DNA of 64,000 bases from Tritrichomonas musculus. Lineage: Eukaryota; Parabasalia; Tritrichomonadida; Tritrichomonadidae. The notes under the pieces were generated by a model. It did no database searches. It was given only the letters and a program-made list of their open reading frames with translations, and was not told the DNA's origin. Positions 10,110-20,412 of the stretch are shown here, in pieces. The stretch spans positions 6,619,501 to 6,683,500 of the forward strand of contig JAPFFF010000005.1 in NCBI GenBank assembly GCA_039105265.1, read 5' to 3'. Position 1 is the first letter of the stretch; every line of letters begins with the position of its first letter. A program made the position numbers and the translations under genes.

Positions 10110-10782
10110 ATGAAAGTACAAACATATACCAATTCAAAGAAAGAACTTCAAAAACTTTCTTTTATTGCATAATGAATATTTTCACTGTTTGCTGTCATTT
10201 TCAGCAATGGTGTAAAGAAGAAATCAAGCATTTCCTTTATTTTTTTAGCAAGTATCATTAAGAATCATCACAGAAAATCTGATTTTTTCAAGTTAATGGA
10301 GAAAATATTATTAATGTATTCAAGCATAATCAAGCAAACCTTTTCAGACACATATGAAATTTCTTAGAAAAACAAAATAATTTAACTTTTACTTATTGAA
10401 AACCAAATCGTTACTTTTGGTAATAATATTAAATGGACCAATGATATAAGATCAAGAACCTCAAGGTCAAAATTATTATCGCTTTTACTAAAATCAATCT
10501 AATGGTATTGAAAAAGAATTTTTTGAGTATGATTATAATGTATTAATTTTTTTCAACTAAAAATGTTATACAAGTGAAAATGAATTGATTATTTGTGAGT
10601 TAATTCGAAATGATTCAATTGTTGAATTCATTATTTGTTTTAATCAAACAAATTTATCTCTTAATAAGTTGTATTACGCAATTTTTGAATCGAATTCTTT
10701 TCTGCTTAAAAAGTTTCCATCATCTGTGACTTCAATTGGTGAGGATGCTTTTTATAAATATTCTAAAGGATTTATTTCTTAG
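10110..10782 (+). pseudogene. Decayed DUF3447/ankyrin-type gene fused to a BspA-type LRR fragment
   Basis: An ATG at 10110 opens a frame typical of the trichomonad DUF3447 ankyrin family but hits stops after about 20 codons; family-like phrases recur in shifted frames to 10716. The last open piece (10585-10782) reads ICELIRNDSIVEFI, a hallmark of that family, then switches at about 10717 to FPSSVTSIGEDAFY, the signature repeat of BspA-like leucine-rich proteins. Both families are large in trichomonads, so this looks like a recombined relic of two paralogous repertoires. Recognition is by eye from family phrases; the multiple stops and frame changes are seen directly. It could alternatively be annotated as a 65-aa ORF, which I consider less likely. 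Confidence 0.65.
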
Positions 10783-11519
10783 ATGCAAGTGGAAACAACT
10801 AGTGCATGATAAAATCTTTATTAAAAAAAATAATAAAAATTTCAAATTATGAAAAATTCATTTATTTTATTTATTTATTCGTAAAAGCCTGGGTTTTAGA
10901 AATGTTCTGTTATGATAACTATTGTTTCCCATGTTTTATGTCTTTCGTCAGTTTCTCGAATACCTCATCTCATTTTTTCTATTTTTTTCTTTCTCCAGCT
11001 GTTTTTCAATCAATAAATGTTTTATTTTTGATTTTTCTGTATGCTTTGAATATATTAAAAGTATATTTTGCTCAATTTCTCTTATGAAATAAATACCCAT
11101 TATTATAGTATATATTTTAAGAGATGCTCTTAGTTTTTTATATTGAATATATAATAAATAAATACATATTCAATAATGAAAATGTAGGAATTCAATAAAA
11201 GCATATTATGAATTAAAAACTAAAGTGTATGTTATTTCAAAATAAAGCCAGTTTATAATATATAAAAGCATGTTTATAAATGTATAAATACTATGAGCTC
11301 TTTTTAATTCTTTTCCAAAAAAAATCAAAAACATCGCATTTACGTTAAAAATGGCCGTTAATTTTTTTCACATAAATGATCAATCTAAATTAATGATTAA
11401 AGCAAAAATAAGATAATCTGATTGTTTTATACATCTAGCACAAAACATGAAATAGGGCAATCTAAATTTTATTTATAATCACAAAATAAATAATTGACGC
11501 ATTATCAATAACATTATTT
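10783..11519. other. AT-rich spacer after the pseudogene
   Basis: Contains an open frame at 10806-11087 rich in Phe/Tyr/Leu that looks like chance AT-rich coding. No repeat or RNA recognised. It ends at the 3' end of the convergent Erv46-like gene. Confidence 0.5.
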
Positions 11520-12650
11520 CTAAGCAATTTTGTTAATTCTGATCTTGCCTTCAATTGTTGAAAGGGCGCTAAACATTAAAGCATCAACAATAGCGGCAAA
11601 TGAAAAGGCTCCTCCTATAATTCCTCCAACGTGTGTAAGAAAAGTTCTCAAGCTAATTTGAGATTTTGATGAAACTACTTTCATTGGAGAAAAGTCATAA
11701 TAAAAATGAACACCTGGTAAACCTCTCTTTGATTCTTTGGAAACAATTTTTTGGGAATACATAACCGAATATCTGTATGAGTCAATTCTTTTTTTAGACG
11801 TTGTATATGTTGATGGGACGATATGTAAGAAATAATAAACAGCCCAGAAACCTTTTGCATTAATGTTTAGTTCCGATTCAACATGATCGAGTGGCGAAAT
11901 AAAGTCAGGAAGATTTTTGCCAATTGAAAAAGAGTTGATGATATGGCTCAATGATGTGTTATGCGGAATATGTGAAAGATCATGCAAATGTCCTTTTCCA
12001 CTTGATAAAGTATTTGAACCTAAGCCAAAATGAAAATGTCCGGTACCTTTCTTTACCTTGAGTGAGCCTTTAATATGACACTTTTCTGAGCCAAAATCAA
12101 CAAATCCCTCACGAACGCACTGAACCCATCTTTCAACTCCATAATAAGACCACCCTTTCTTTTTATAAGCTTCCATTACGTCATGGCAAGTGTTACAACA
12201 TTGTCCTGGAACTCCGGCTGCATAGCATGAGCCACAATAGTTACTTCGATCAGTTTTAGTGTTTGCTTTTGTATAATTTCCAGTCTTGTATCGTTTCTCC
12301 ATAGCATTCTCTATTGATACCCCTGTAGAATCAAGCCTTGTTCGTGAAATATTTTCAATGATGTCTGTTTTAGTTGTTCCATCATCCTGAAATGAATCAA
12401 CGTGTAGGTCCGGACAAGATGTCTGAAATAATATATCAAAATCGATAAAAACTTTTTTAGGGCCTAAAATTTGATCTCCATCTATAAAAATAGATGATTG
12501 TCGTTGTGGTTTGAGAAATAATAAAAGTTCACCATAAATTAAAAAAGAAATCCATGCTGTGATTATTATTGTAATAATTCCACCGGAAAACGTTCTAAGT
12601 CTTGCATTTCTATCAGATAATTTTGGAAAAATATCAAATGCTTTTAGCAT
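11520..12650 (-). CDS. ERGIC3/Erv46-type COPII vesicle cargo receptor, 376 aa
   Basis: The N-terminus (KAFDIFPKLSDRNARLRTFSG) is the conserved start of the ERGIC/Erv41-Erv46 family, followed by a membrane span at about 22-47. The lumenal domain contains the Erv46 cysteine cluster YCGSCYAA and QCCNTCHDV (C139, C142, C151, C152, C155), a CxxC plus CCxxC arrangement specific to Erv46/ERGIC3. A second span lies near 340-362. In other eukaryotes Erv46 with Erv41 cycles between ER and Golgi and retrieves or sorts cargo; this role is inferred by family. The length is close to the usual 380-410. The cytosolic tail is short and lacks an obvious KKXX signal. A near-initiator TCAAT, not canonical TCAYW, lies just upstream of the ATG. 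Confidence 0.92.
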   Translation of the reverse strand: MLKAFDIFPKLSDRNARLRTFSGGIITIIITAWISFLIYGELLLFLKPQRQSSIFIDGDQILGPKKVFIDFDILFQTSCPDLHVDSFQDDGTTKTDIIENISRTRLDSTGVSIENAMEKRYKTGNYTKANTKTDRSNYCGSCYAAGVPGQCCNTCHDVMEAYKKKGWSYYGVERWVQCVREGFVDFGSEKCHIKGSLKVKKGTGHFHFGLGSNTLSSGKGHLHDLSHIPHNTSLSHIINSFSIGKNLPDFISPLDHVESELNINAKGFWAVYYFLHIVPSTYTTSKKRIDSYRYSVMYSQKIVSKESKRGLPGVHFYYDFSPMKVVSSKSQISLRTFLTHVGGIIGGAFSFAAIVDALMFSALSTIEGKIRINKIA

Positions 12651-14015
12651 ATATCCAATTGAAAGCTATAAAAAATTCAATATCATTTCTCAAATTTCTT
12701 AGATACAGAAAATTCAATATGTCCAATTAGGTTTATTTTTGAGATTTTATATTATAAATTACCAATTCCAAATTATTAAATTTAATATTATATTCAGAAT
12801 AATATAAAATATAAATTATTAATATTTATTTTTCATTTTCATTAAATATTATTAATAAATTACTAAGATATTGTTATTTAGAAATTATGAAAAAGCATAT
12901 TATCTATATATAAACTAAAATTTTTAATTATTACCTTATTCACAAAAAAATTGAGAGTTTTTAATTCAAATTTTCTATGAGTCTTCAGAAAGTAGAACGA
13001 TAAGTAGGGACAAATTATTTTTTTAAAAATACCATATCTTTCAATTTTGAGAACTAGGCTTTAAATAGGTGGACATTTTGATGTCAAAATATCCAGATCA
13101 ATTAATATTTTTTAGTCCACGTGTCCAGTTTGTGGACATATATCCACTTTCTCAAAATAAAAAAATTTTAAAATTTTTCTGAGCTATGTCGATCACTAGC
13201 AGACTGACCGATTCTATGAGCTCATTCAAAAATAATTGTGAAAAAAAAGTTATTCATAATCTATAAATTTACCGAATATAAATAAAAAAATGTAATAAAT
13301 AAAAATTTAAATAAAAAATACATATTATATTTTATTTGAAATATATATTATTATTAACTAATCTAAAAGATATTTGGAAAATACAATTATTTTTTCTTAA
13401 AAAGAACGAATTAAGACTTATAAAATATATTTTTTGCCAAATAAACCAATTTACCGTGATTTAATTGATTAAAAAAATATTTTTTAAATTTTGTTTTTCC
13501 TCCTAATAAACTCATCGTTTTGATTGAATTTTGGAGGCTTTTTATTTAAAATTGTTAATATCGTTCGGTCCTATCGTTCAGGGTTCGTATTTTTCTCGGG
13601 ATATATTTAAAACAATGTATAAATATCTTTTTTCTAGAAAAAAATGCATATACGAACATAGAACGATAGGATCGAACGATATTAACAATTTTAAATAAAA
13701 AAAAAATAATTTTTTTAATTTTGAATACAGGCTGATCAAAATTTCTGTGAATTATTTAGGTTATTTATTTTCTTTAATGTATTCTAATAAAAAATTATTT
13801 CTTTTTTAACTATTAACCGTTTTTATATTAAGATTATTCTCAATTTTTATTTTACTTAATAAAAAATTATTTCTTTTTTTAACTATTATTATTATTTATA
13901 TTTATTTTATTAATTTTCTTTCTTTTTAAATTTTTAAAAAGATTTGAGATCATAGTTCTCAATTTTTATTGAATTTTGAAATTCATTCTCAATTTATTTT
14001 TCAACTCTGATCACT
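12651..14015. other. AT-rich non-coding region with repeat debris
   Basis: No gene. It contains an inverted-repeat element (13541-13699), a direct duplication of a phrase TAATAAAAAATTATTTCTTT near 13787 and 13857, and a phrase near 12996 (ATAAGTAGGGACAAATTA) that recurs with one change near 17738, on the other side of the hAT palindrome. Confidence 0.55.
13541..13699. repeat. 159-bp inverted-repeat (foldback/MITE-like) element
   Basis: Arms 13541-13579 and 13661-13699 are complementary over about 39 bp with one or two mismatches (inner part ATATCGTTCG..CGAACGATAT); a further GTTCGTAT/ATACGAAC pair lies inside. The short loop is non-coding. Most likely a foldback MITE. Confidence 0.7.
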
Positions 14016-14900
14016 AGACCTCGGATCTTCTCAATTTTGAATAGATTCTCATAGAAAATTTGAGTTCAACGATCATATAATTTTGTATAGATATATATGT
14101 TTCTGTTGTTTACATGAAAACAATAAATATAGATATATCTTTGAAAAAATGATATAAATAATAATTCTTATTATAAATTAATATAATTGTAAACTAATAA
14201 TTTTTATATAAATATTATTTTTTATTTATCGATGTATATCTTTTATTTTCAATAAATATCTTTAATAATTCATTCAATATTTGAATAGTTTATAGAATAA
14301 TTTATTCAAAAATTGTAAGGTTTTATTTTATATAATAATTCGTTCATATTTTATTATGAAAAGAACCCTGTTCAACCAATTTGGAATAACATTCAAAGAA
14401 TGCCAATATGCAATTGATAAAAGATCAGATATGATCCATTCATATTTTATTTGCACAATTTGTAATCAAATATATATAACAAAAAAATCAATGGAAAAAC
14501 ATCGTTGCGTTTCTATTATGGGAAATGATATTTCTTATGATAAAGCATTAAAATATTTATTAATATGGATATCTAAAAAAAATGTTTCATTTCGTGCACT
14601 AGGTGATATAGATTTCAAAGGTTTTCTATGGACAATTAACAAGAAATATATTCTACCATCAGAAAAAACAATTAGAAAAGAAATATATAGATTTTCAAAT
14701 ATTATTTTATCAAAAATATACCAAAAACTTGATTCAAAAAAAGTTTCGTTATTAATTGATGGCGTTAAACGAAATAATAGAAGATACCAAGGTCAAATTA
14801 TATACGCACCTGAACAGTTATATTTTATTGGTCTCACCCCATGCGTATCAGAAACTAAATTAGAAATATCAGAAATAATCAGTAATACAGCAATTAAATT
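14016..14900 (+). repeat. Left arm of the hAT palindrome (885 bp)
   Basis: Matches the complement of 16102-16986 with few differences (for example GATATATATG versus GAAATATATG near 14090) and no net length change, implying a recent duplication or gene conversion between the arms. Confidence 0.85.
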
Positions 14901-14910
14901 CTTCATTTAA
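14356..14910 (+). pseudogene. Truncated hAT transposase copy (N-terminal 181 residues)
   Basis: The first 181 residues are identical to the N-terminus of the full-length transposase on the opposite strand. Identity ends at 14900, the junction with single-copy DNA, after which three unrelated codons (FFI) and a stop follow. It keeps the zinc-finger-like start (C33, C36, H49, C51) and the first catalytic Asp (D135) but lacks the rest of the RNase-H fold and the dimerisation region. It shares the full gene's upstream region, so it might still be transcribed; if so it could act as a DNA-binding competitor (speculation). Confidence 0.8.
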
Positions 14911-16646
14911 AAATAAACAAGAGGATCATCTTCAAATTGTGGATCATGTTTTTCAAAATCAACATTACATAATTTTTCAAAATCGTTTTTAATAAAGTCG
15001 TATGAATTCTTCCCTTTCTGATTTAAGAATATGCTGTTCATTCTAATTATTAAAATGGAATTGATAGAGTGAAAACTCAGATTTCTCTTATTACTCATTA
15101 GCAAATCACTTAAATGAGAAAAAACTCTTTCTACTGCACTTTCACTGCATGGAATAGACAATACTTTTAGTGCAAACTTAGCATATTTTTTCTCAAATCC
15201 AGTATATTCAGCATTGTTTTTTAAAAATTCTGGCACTTTTCTCCATAAAGGACCTCCTTCCAATACACTCTTCCAAAAAGTAACAGAATCTTCTGTTGTA
15301 TCTTGGTCAATTAAAAATGTATCATTGTTATATTTTAATAAAATTTTAAAAAATTGAACTAACTTTTCTAGTTTTGAACTATTTTTTGCATAGTTTTTTA
15401 AGGCATCAATCCCTGTTCCAGCTGTGAGATAATATTGATCATCTTTTATGTTTGCATATACGAGACCTTTTCCGGTCATAAAAAAAGCCAGAATTGGCAT
15501 TTCTAAAGTAACCGTTTTAGAAAACCTAAACAATAACGTATCAATAATGTCTTTTGTAATATTTGGTTCTGAATCTTCAGGTATTGTATCATTTATTTTA
15601 ATTAATTCATTTAATGTTGTTTTAAAATTATAAAATACGTCACCGATTGATGAATAGTCGCCTTCAAGCTTAAGAATTAATGATTCTAATAAATGAAGAA
15701 TTGAATGTATAATTAGCCAGTTATATTGAATTTGAATGTAATTAAAAACACTTAAAAAGTATTCATTTAAGTATTGTTTGTGTGAAATAATATAACAAAC
15801 ACAATAATAAATTGAAAACCATCTCACTTCATGAAATTGATGAACATTACAAATCTGATTATCATATTTTGAAATTTGATTAATATAATTTATCATTAAA
15901 ATTACTGAATCATATATATATTTGTATTTTCCTTCAAAAATATCTTTAATAGCTAAATTAATAGTATGGCATGTGCAGGGAAATCTAATAAAATTTTGAT
16001 TACTTAAATTCTGAGCACTTAAACGTCCTCCTTTCAAAGCAGCAATATTTGAAGAAAAATTATCCGTGCATACAGCAATTAAATCGCAATTATTATTTGA
16101 CAATTTAATTGCTGTATTACTGATTATTTCTGATATTTCTAATTTAGTTTCTGATACGCATGGGGTGAGACCAATAAAATATAACTGTTCAGGTGCGTAT
16201 ATAATTTGACCTTGGTATCTTCTATTATTTCGTTTAACGCCATCAATTAATAACGAAACTTTTTTTGAATCAAGTTTTTGGTATATTTTTGATAAAATAA
16301 TATTTGAAAATCTATATATTTCTTTTCTAATTGTTTTTTCTGATGGTAGAATATATTTCTTGTTAATTGTCCATAGAAAACCTTTGAAATCTATATCACC
16401 TAGTGCACGAAATGAAACATTTTTTTTAGATATCCATATTAATAAATATTTTAATGCTTTATCATAAGAAATATCATTTCCCATAATAGAAACGCAACGA
16501 TGTTTTTCCATTGATTTTTTTGTTATATATATTTGATTACAAATTGTGCAAATAAAATATGAATGGATCATATCTGATCTTTTATCAATTGCATATTGGC
16601 ATTCTTTGAATGTTATTCCAAATTGGTTGAACAGGGTTCTTTTCAT
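14907..16646 (-). CDS. hAT-family transposase, 579 aa, apparently intact
   Basis: The N-terminus has a BED-like zinc-binding pattern (FICTICNQIY with C33/C36, then H49 and C51). The RNase-H-like core shows the first Asp at D135 (SLLIDGVK), the second at D195 (AVCTDNFSSN) and the hAT phrase FPCTCHTINLAIKD after it. The C-terminal dimerisation block, CSESAVERVFSHLSDLL (about 500-516), carries the family's conserved SxxERxFS motif including the likely catalytic Glu region. No internal stop. It encodes the cut-and-paste enzyme of its element. The 3' end lies 6 bp from the junction with the inverted duplicate, so the element's own 3' terminus seems lost. It could still act in trans. Confidence 0.88.
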   Translation of the reverse strand: MKRTLFNQFGITFKECQYAIDKRSDMIHSYFICTICNQIYITKKSMEKHRCVSIMGNDISYDKALKYLLIWISKKNVSFRALGDIDFKGFLWTINKKYILPSEKTIRKEIYRFSNIILSKIYQKLDSKKVSLLIDGVKRNNRRYQGQIIYAPEQLYFIGLTPCVSETKLEISEIISNTAIKLSNNNCDLIAVCTDNFSSNIAALKGGRLSAQNLSNQNFIRFPCTCHTINLAIKDIFEGKYKYIYDSVILMINYINQISKYDNQICNVHQFHEVRWFSIYYCVCYIISHKQYLNEYFLSVFNYIQIQYNWLIIHSILHLLESLILKLEGDYSSIGDVFYNFKTTLNELIKINDTIPEDSEPNITKDIIDTLLFRFSKTVTLEMPILAFFMTGKGLVYANIKDDQYYLTAGTGIDALKNYAKNSSKLEKLVQFFKILLKYNNDTFLIDQDTTEDSVTFWKSVLEGGPLWRKVPEFLKNNAEYTGFEKKYAKFALKVLSIPCSESAVERVFSHLSDLLMSNKRNLSFHSINSILIIRMNSIFLNQKGKNSYDFIKNDFEKLCNVDFEKHDPQFEDDPLVYF

Positions 16647-16986
16647 AATAAAATATGAACGAATTATTATATAAAATAAAACCTTACAATTTTTGAATAA
16701 ATTATTCTATAAACTATTCAAATATTGAATGAATTATTAAAGATATTTATTGAAAATAAAAGATATACATCGATAAATAAAAAATAATATTTATATAAAA
16801 ATTATTAGTTTACAATTATATTAATTTATAATAAGAATTATTATTTATATCATTTTTTCAAAGATATATCTATATTTATTGTTTTCATGTAAACAACAGA
16901 AACATATATTTCTATACAAAATAATATGATCGTTGAACTCAAATTTTCTATGAGAATCTATTCAAAATTGAGAAGATCCAAGGTCT
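16102..16986 (-). repeat. Right arm of the hAT palindrome (885 bp)
   Basis: Inverted counterpart of 14016-14900; contains the promoter region and first 181 codons of the full-length transposase. Confidence 0.85.
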
Positions 16987-18020
16987 AAATAATAGTTACC
17001 ACTTTTTGATATTACAAATGGAAGATGCCACTTCATTTGATGGAAAATATTGAAGAAAAAACATTGCATACAAAAACATCTCATCATATCTGAACCAATT
17101 TTTTATAAAAAAAAAAATTTAAATATTATATATTTTGAAAGAATATAAAAATCTATATCTCTCAATCCTCAGAAAATTGAGTCAACAAAATTCATATTCC
17201 AAGCATTTTTCAAAGATCCTTCAAAAATTGTGATAAATTTACACAATTTTTTTCTTTAAGATGATCATTCCATTCAAATCTTGGTGAAATCTATTCAAAA
17301 TTTGAAGGATCTTTGAAAAAAAGTCCGAGGTCTATCAATCACATTTCATTCATTGAGAAATTTGAAATGTCCATTAGAATGTCCACCATAGAAAAAGTTG
17401 ATGTAATTGAGAAGAATCCGTTATTTTAAAAAATCTAAAATGTCCTAATCAATCAAGATGCCATTTTGTTATCACAGAAAAAGTTAAGCTGTCGAAAAAA
17501 GTGGCATGTCCACTATGACCTATCTTCTCAAATTGAGAAGATGAAAATAAAAAAAAAAAAGAATATAAAAAAGTTATTTATTCAGGAAAAATGCATTTTA
17601 AATAGCTTTGGGAGCTTTTGAGGGCTAAGCCCAATTGGTTAAGGTAATAGCGGGAGCCTCAACCTGAGATGAATGAAAGTAATCATGCCATTATAACTTA
17701 AAAAAAAATATTTAGCTTTATTCAAATTTGAGAGGACGATAAGAAGGGACAAATTAAAAAACTTAGTTTATATATAAACGCTGGCCCTCTCAATTTTAAA
17801 ATCAACTTTTTTGCAGTTCTTTTGTGATATTTAAAATCCCCGTATTATTCTTACAATGAATCTTCTCTTTTTTAAGCACAAAATTGCGAATAAAAGGTAG
17901 TTTTCATTCAAAATGAATTTTTTTTTTATTATTAATTGAATTAATTGAATTAGATTATTTTTTTTATTTATTTATTTATTTTTTTATTATTGTTATTAAT
18001 TCAATTAGATTATTTTTTAA
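16987..18020. other. Non-coding region with dispersed repeat phrases
   Basis: No gene. Near 17285-17340 a stretch resembles, in inverse orientation, the tip of the hAT palindrome (CCGAGGTCTA and a TTCAAAATTTGAA phrase), suggesting another decayed end of a related element. Phrases with GTGG/CCAC near 17.03, 17.38 and 17.5 kb echo one near 5.77 kb. A phrase near 17738 echoes one near 12996. Confidence 0.5.
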
Positions 18021-18311
18021 TCAGTCCTCAGCCAATAAGCAACTCAGCCAAGATACTACTCAGTCAAGGAGCAACTCAGCCGAGGAGCAACTCAGCCGAG
18101 GAGCAACTCAGCCAAGAAACAACTCAGCCAAAAAACAACTTAGCCAAGGAGCTACTCAGCCAAGGAGCTACTCAGCCAAGGAGCAACTCAGCCAAGGAGC
18201 ATCTCATGCAAGGAGCAACTCAGCCAAGGAGCATCTCATGCAAGGAGCAACTCAGCAAAGGAACAACTCAGCCAAGAAACAACTCATCAAAGGAACAACT
18301 CAGCCAAGAAT
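18021..18311 (+). repeat. 16-bp tandem repeat array, block 1
   Basis: About 18 copies of a 16-bp unit, consensus CAACTCAGCCAAGRAR, with variants such as CATCTCATGCAAGGAG. Because 16 is not a multiple of 3, all three forward frames stay open and yield an artefactual Gln/Ser/Asn/Arg peptide repeat. The array is interrupted at 18311 by a TIR element and resumes at 19221. Confidence 0.9.
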
Positions 18312-19220
18312 GATAGACTTAAAAAAGGACGAAACCGCATACCTTTTACAATAACCGTTTTTTAAAAAGGACGAAACCGCATACCTTTTACAACATTCAA
18401 ATTTTTTTAAAACTTTCAAAAAAAAAGAAAAGAAAGATAAAATGATAGAAAGATTAATTAAAAAAATTATTTATTTTAAACAAAAAACAATATTATTTTT
18501 ATCTAATTGATATAAACCAGGACTTCTAATATTAGTAAAATAATTATCTTCAACATCCTTGACTTTTTTTAAGTTGTTCAAGTCTAAAACTGAATTGAAA
18601 TTTTGTTTTTGAATAAAAAATTTCAGAAAACTCAAATAAAAATGAGGTAAAACAATTTTTAGGGAATTTTTAATATATCTTGCATAAAAGTAAAAATATT
18701 GATAAAAATCGGTGCTGTTTAAAAAAAGTAAAAGGTTTTGTATTAGCAATTGCATCAGATCCTAAATCTAATGGAAGATGTGTAAATTAATATGGAAAAA
18801 TGAATGGAGACTTGATTTTTTCCTTTCTATCCTTTTGAAAAGTCAGTTTCATTTCGATACATTTATAATTTTGAATTGTAAGGTTTCTGATAGGCTTCGT
18901 TTTTGATAGTTCATAATCAATCTATTCGTTGAAGAATATCGATGATGTTTTAAAATCTCAAATTAGCGAACAACCAGGCGATATGTCGAATTTGACTAGT
19001 ACTTGCAAGCCATAAATGTTTCGTTGATAAAACCGTTTTGTAATAAATGAGTATGTTTATTTGGTTGTTTATATTGCTTTTTATTGCTTTTTTTTTTTTT
19101 GTATTTATATTTGGCCTAATTCCTATTGCATTTAATTTCTGTTATTATTTGTTCAATTCTTTTGAATACATAAAAAGCCGATGTAAAAGGTATGCGGTTT
19201 CGTCCTTTTTGAAGTCTATC
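18312..19220. mobile_element. 909-bp TIR element inserted in the 16-bp array
   Basis: Terminal inverted repeats start GATAGACTT and continue with AAAAGGACGAAACCGCATAC (left 18312-18346; right about 19185-19220). The inner part of the left TIR is repeated in tandem at about 18362-18391. CAAGAAT occurs on both flanks (18305-18311 and 19222-19228), a possible target duplication, though the host array itself is rich in CAAGAA. The interior has a 94-codon minus-strand frame (18471-18755) of no recognised family, plus short decayed frames, so it is probably a non-autonomous or degenerate transposon. Confidence 0.65.
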
Positions 19221-19703
19221 TCAAGAATCAACTCAACCAAGAAACAACTCAGCCAAGAAACAACTCACCCAAGGAGCTACTCAGCCAAGTGGCATCTCAA
19301 CCAAGGAGCATCTCATGCAAGGAGCAACTCAGCCAAGAAACAAATCAGCCAAGAAACAACTCAGCCAAGAAACAAATCAGCCAAGAAACAACTCAGCCAA
19401 GAAACAACTCAGCCAAGAAACAACTCAGCCAAGAAACAACTCAGCCAAGAAACAACTCAGCCAAGAAACAACTCAGCCAAGATACTACTCACCCAAGGAG
19501 CATCTCATGCAAGGAGCAACTCAGCCAAGAAACTTCTTAGCCAAGGAGCAACTTAGCAAATGAACAACTCAGCCAAAAAACAACTTACCCAAGGAGCAAC
19601 TCAGTCAAGAAACAACTCATCAAAGGAACAACTCAGCCAAGAAACAACTCAGCAAAGAATCAACTTAGCCAAGAAACAACTCTGCATAAAAGCAACTCAT
19701 CAC
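19221..19703 (+). repeat. 16-bp tandem repeat array, block 2
   Basis: About 30 copies of the same 16-bp unit as block 1, with a homogeneous core of CAACTCAGCCAAGAAA from about 19322 to 19486, flanked by more variable copies. Three overlapping forward frames run through it and are repeat artefacts. Confidence 0.9.
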
Positions 19704-19854
19704 CGGATTGCTACACTTATTGGTGATGAATAAGAAAGATTGGGTAAGATAAAATGCTACACTTATCGGGTTTTTTAATAAAGAGAATTTTTTTTAACTC
19801 AAATCTTTTTTTTTATTAATAATAATATTATTATTAAACGGGAATAGATGAAAT

Positions 19855-20412
19855 TGGATAAAAAAGAAGAGAATAAGAGAGATTGGATAAGATAGAAAAG
19901 AATGAGAATAAGAAATATTGGATAAGATAAAAGAGAATAAGAAAGATTAAATGAGATAGAAGAGAATAAGAAAGATCAAATGAGATAGAAGAGAATATGA
20001 GAGATTCGATAAGATAGAAGAGAATGAGAATAAGAAAGATTGAATAAGATAAAAGAGAATTAGAAAGATTAGATGAAATAGGAGAGAATAGGTGATATTG
20101 GATGAGAAAGATTAAATGAGAGAGAAGGGAATAAGTGAGATTAGATAAGATAAATGAGAATAAGAAAGATTGGATGAAATAGAAGAGAATAGAAGAGAAT
20201 GGATATGAAAGATTAGGATAAGAGAGATTGGGTGAAATGAAAAAGAATAAGAGAAATTAGATAAGAAAAATGAGAATAAGTTTAATTAGATGATATAGAA
20301 GAGAATAGAAAAGACTAATTGTAAAAGATAAAAATAAGAAATATTAAATTATAAAGATGAAAATAAAGAAGAATAAATGAGAATAGATTGGATTGAATGA
20401 GAAAGATGAGAA
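19855..20412 (+). repeat. Purine-rich degenerate satellite, part 1
   Basis: Degenerate tandem units of about 29 bp (some 35 bp) built on GATAAGATAGAAGAGAATAAG / AAAGATTA phrases; the strand is almost pure purine plus T. It resumes after the pogo-type transposon at 23522, showing that the transposon split a pre-existing array. About 150 bp of unassigned DNA (19704-19854) separates it from the 16-bp array. Confidence 0.8.

Larger units (their letters stand above)
14016..16986. mobile_element. hAT-family DNA transposon rearranged into a long palindrome
   Basis: Two arms of equal length (14016-14900 and 16102-16986, 885 bp each) are near-identical inverted copies of the element's 5' end plus the first 181 codons of its transposase. 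The single-copy middle (14901-16101) holds the rest of the minus-strand transposase gene. The full gene reads from the right; the left arm is a truncated copy facing it, and the two frames meet tail to tail at 14907-14910. Sequence just outside the arms does not show a clear 8-bp target duplication (TGATCACT versus AAATAATA), so the structure probably arose by rearrangement after insertion or by an abortive transposition. The outer arm tips read AGACCT at both ends. Confidence 0.8.

Noticed and set aside
10806..11087. 93-aa membrane-like protein
   Set aside because: Phe/Tyr/Leu-rich composition expected by chance from AT-rich DNA; no initiator or family signal.
17606..17690. tRNA-like phrase (GCCCAATTGGTTAAGG) upstream of the 16-bp array
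   Set aside because: Only a D-arm-like phrase; no T loop or acceptor pairing.
17990..18313. Gln/Ser/Asn-rich repeat protein encoded by the 16-bp array
   Set aside because: All three frames are equally open because of the repeat length; no start context or flanking coding DNA.
19047..19563. 169-aa protein with hydrophobic start entering the second 16-bp array, and two overlapping frames
   Set aside because: The frame begins inside a TIR element and continues into satellite DNA; coincidental.
19855..20412. CRISPR-like or other regular spacer array
   Set aside because: Units are degenerate, spacing varies (29 or 35 bp), and there are no unique spacers; it is a satellite in a eukaryotic genome. 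The same holds for the 16-, 99- and 255-bp arrays.
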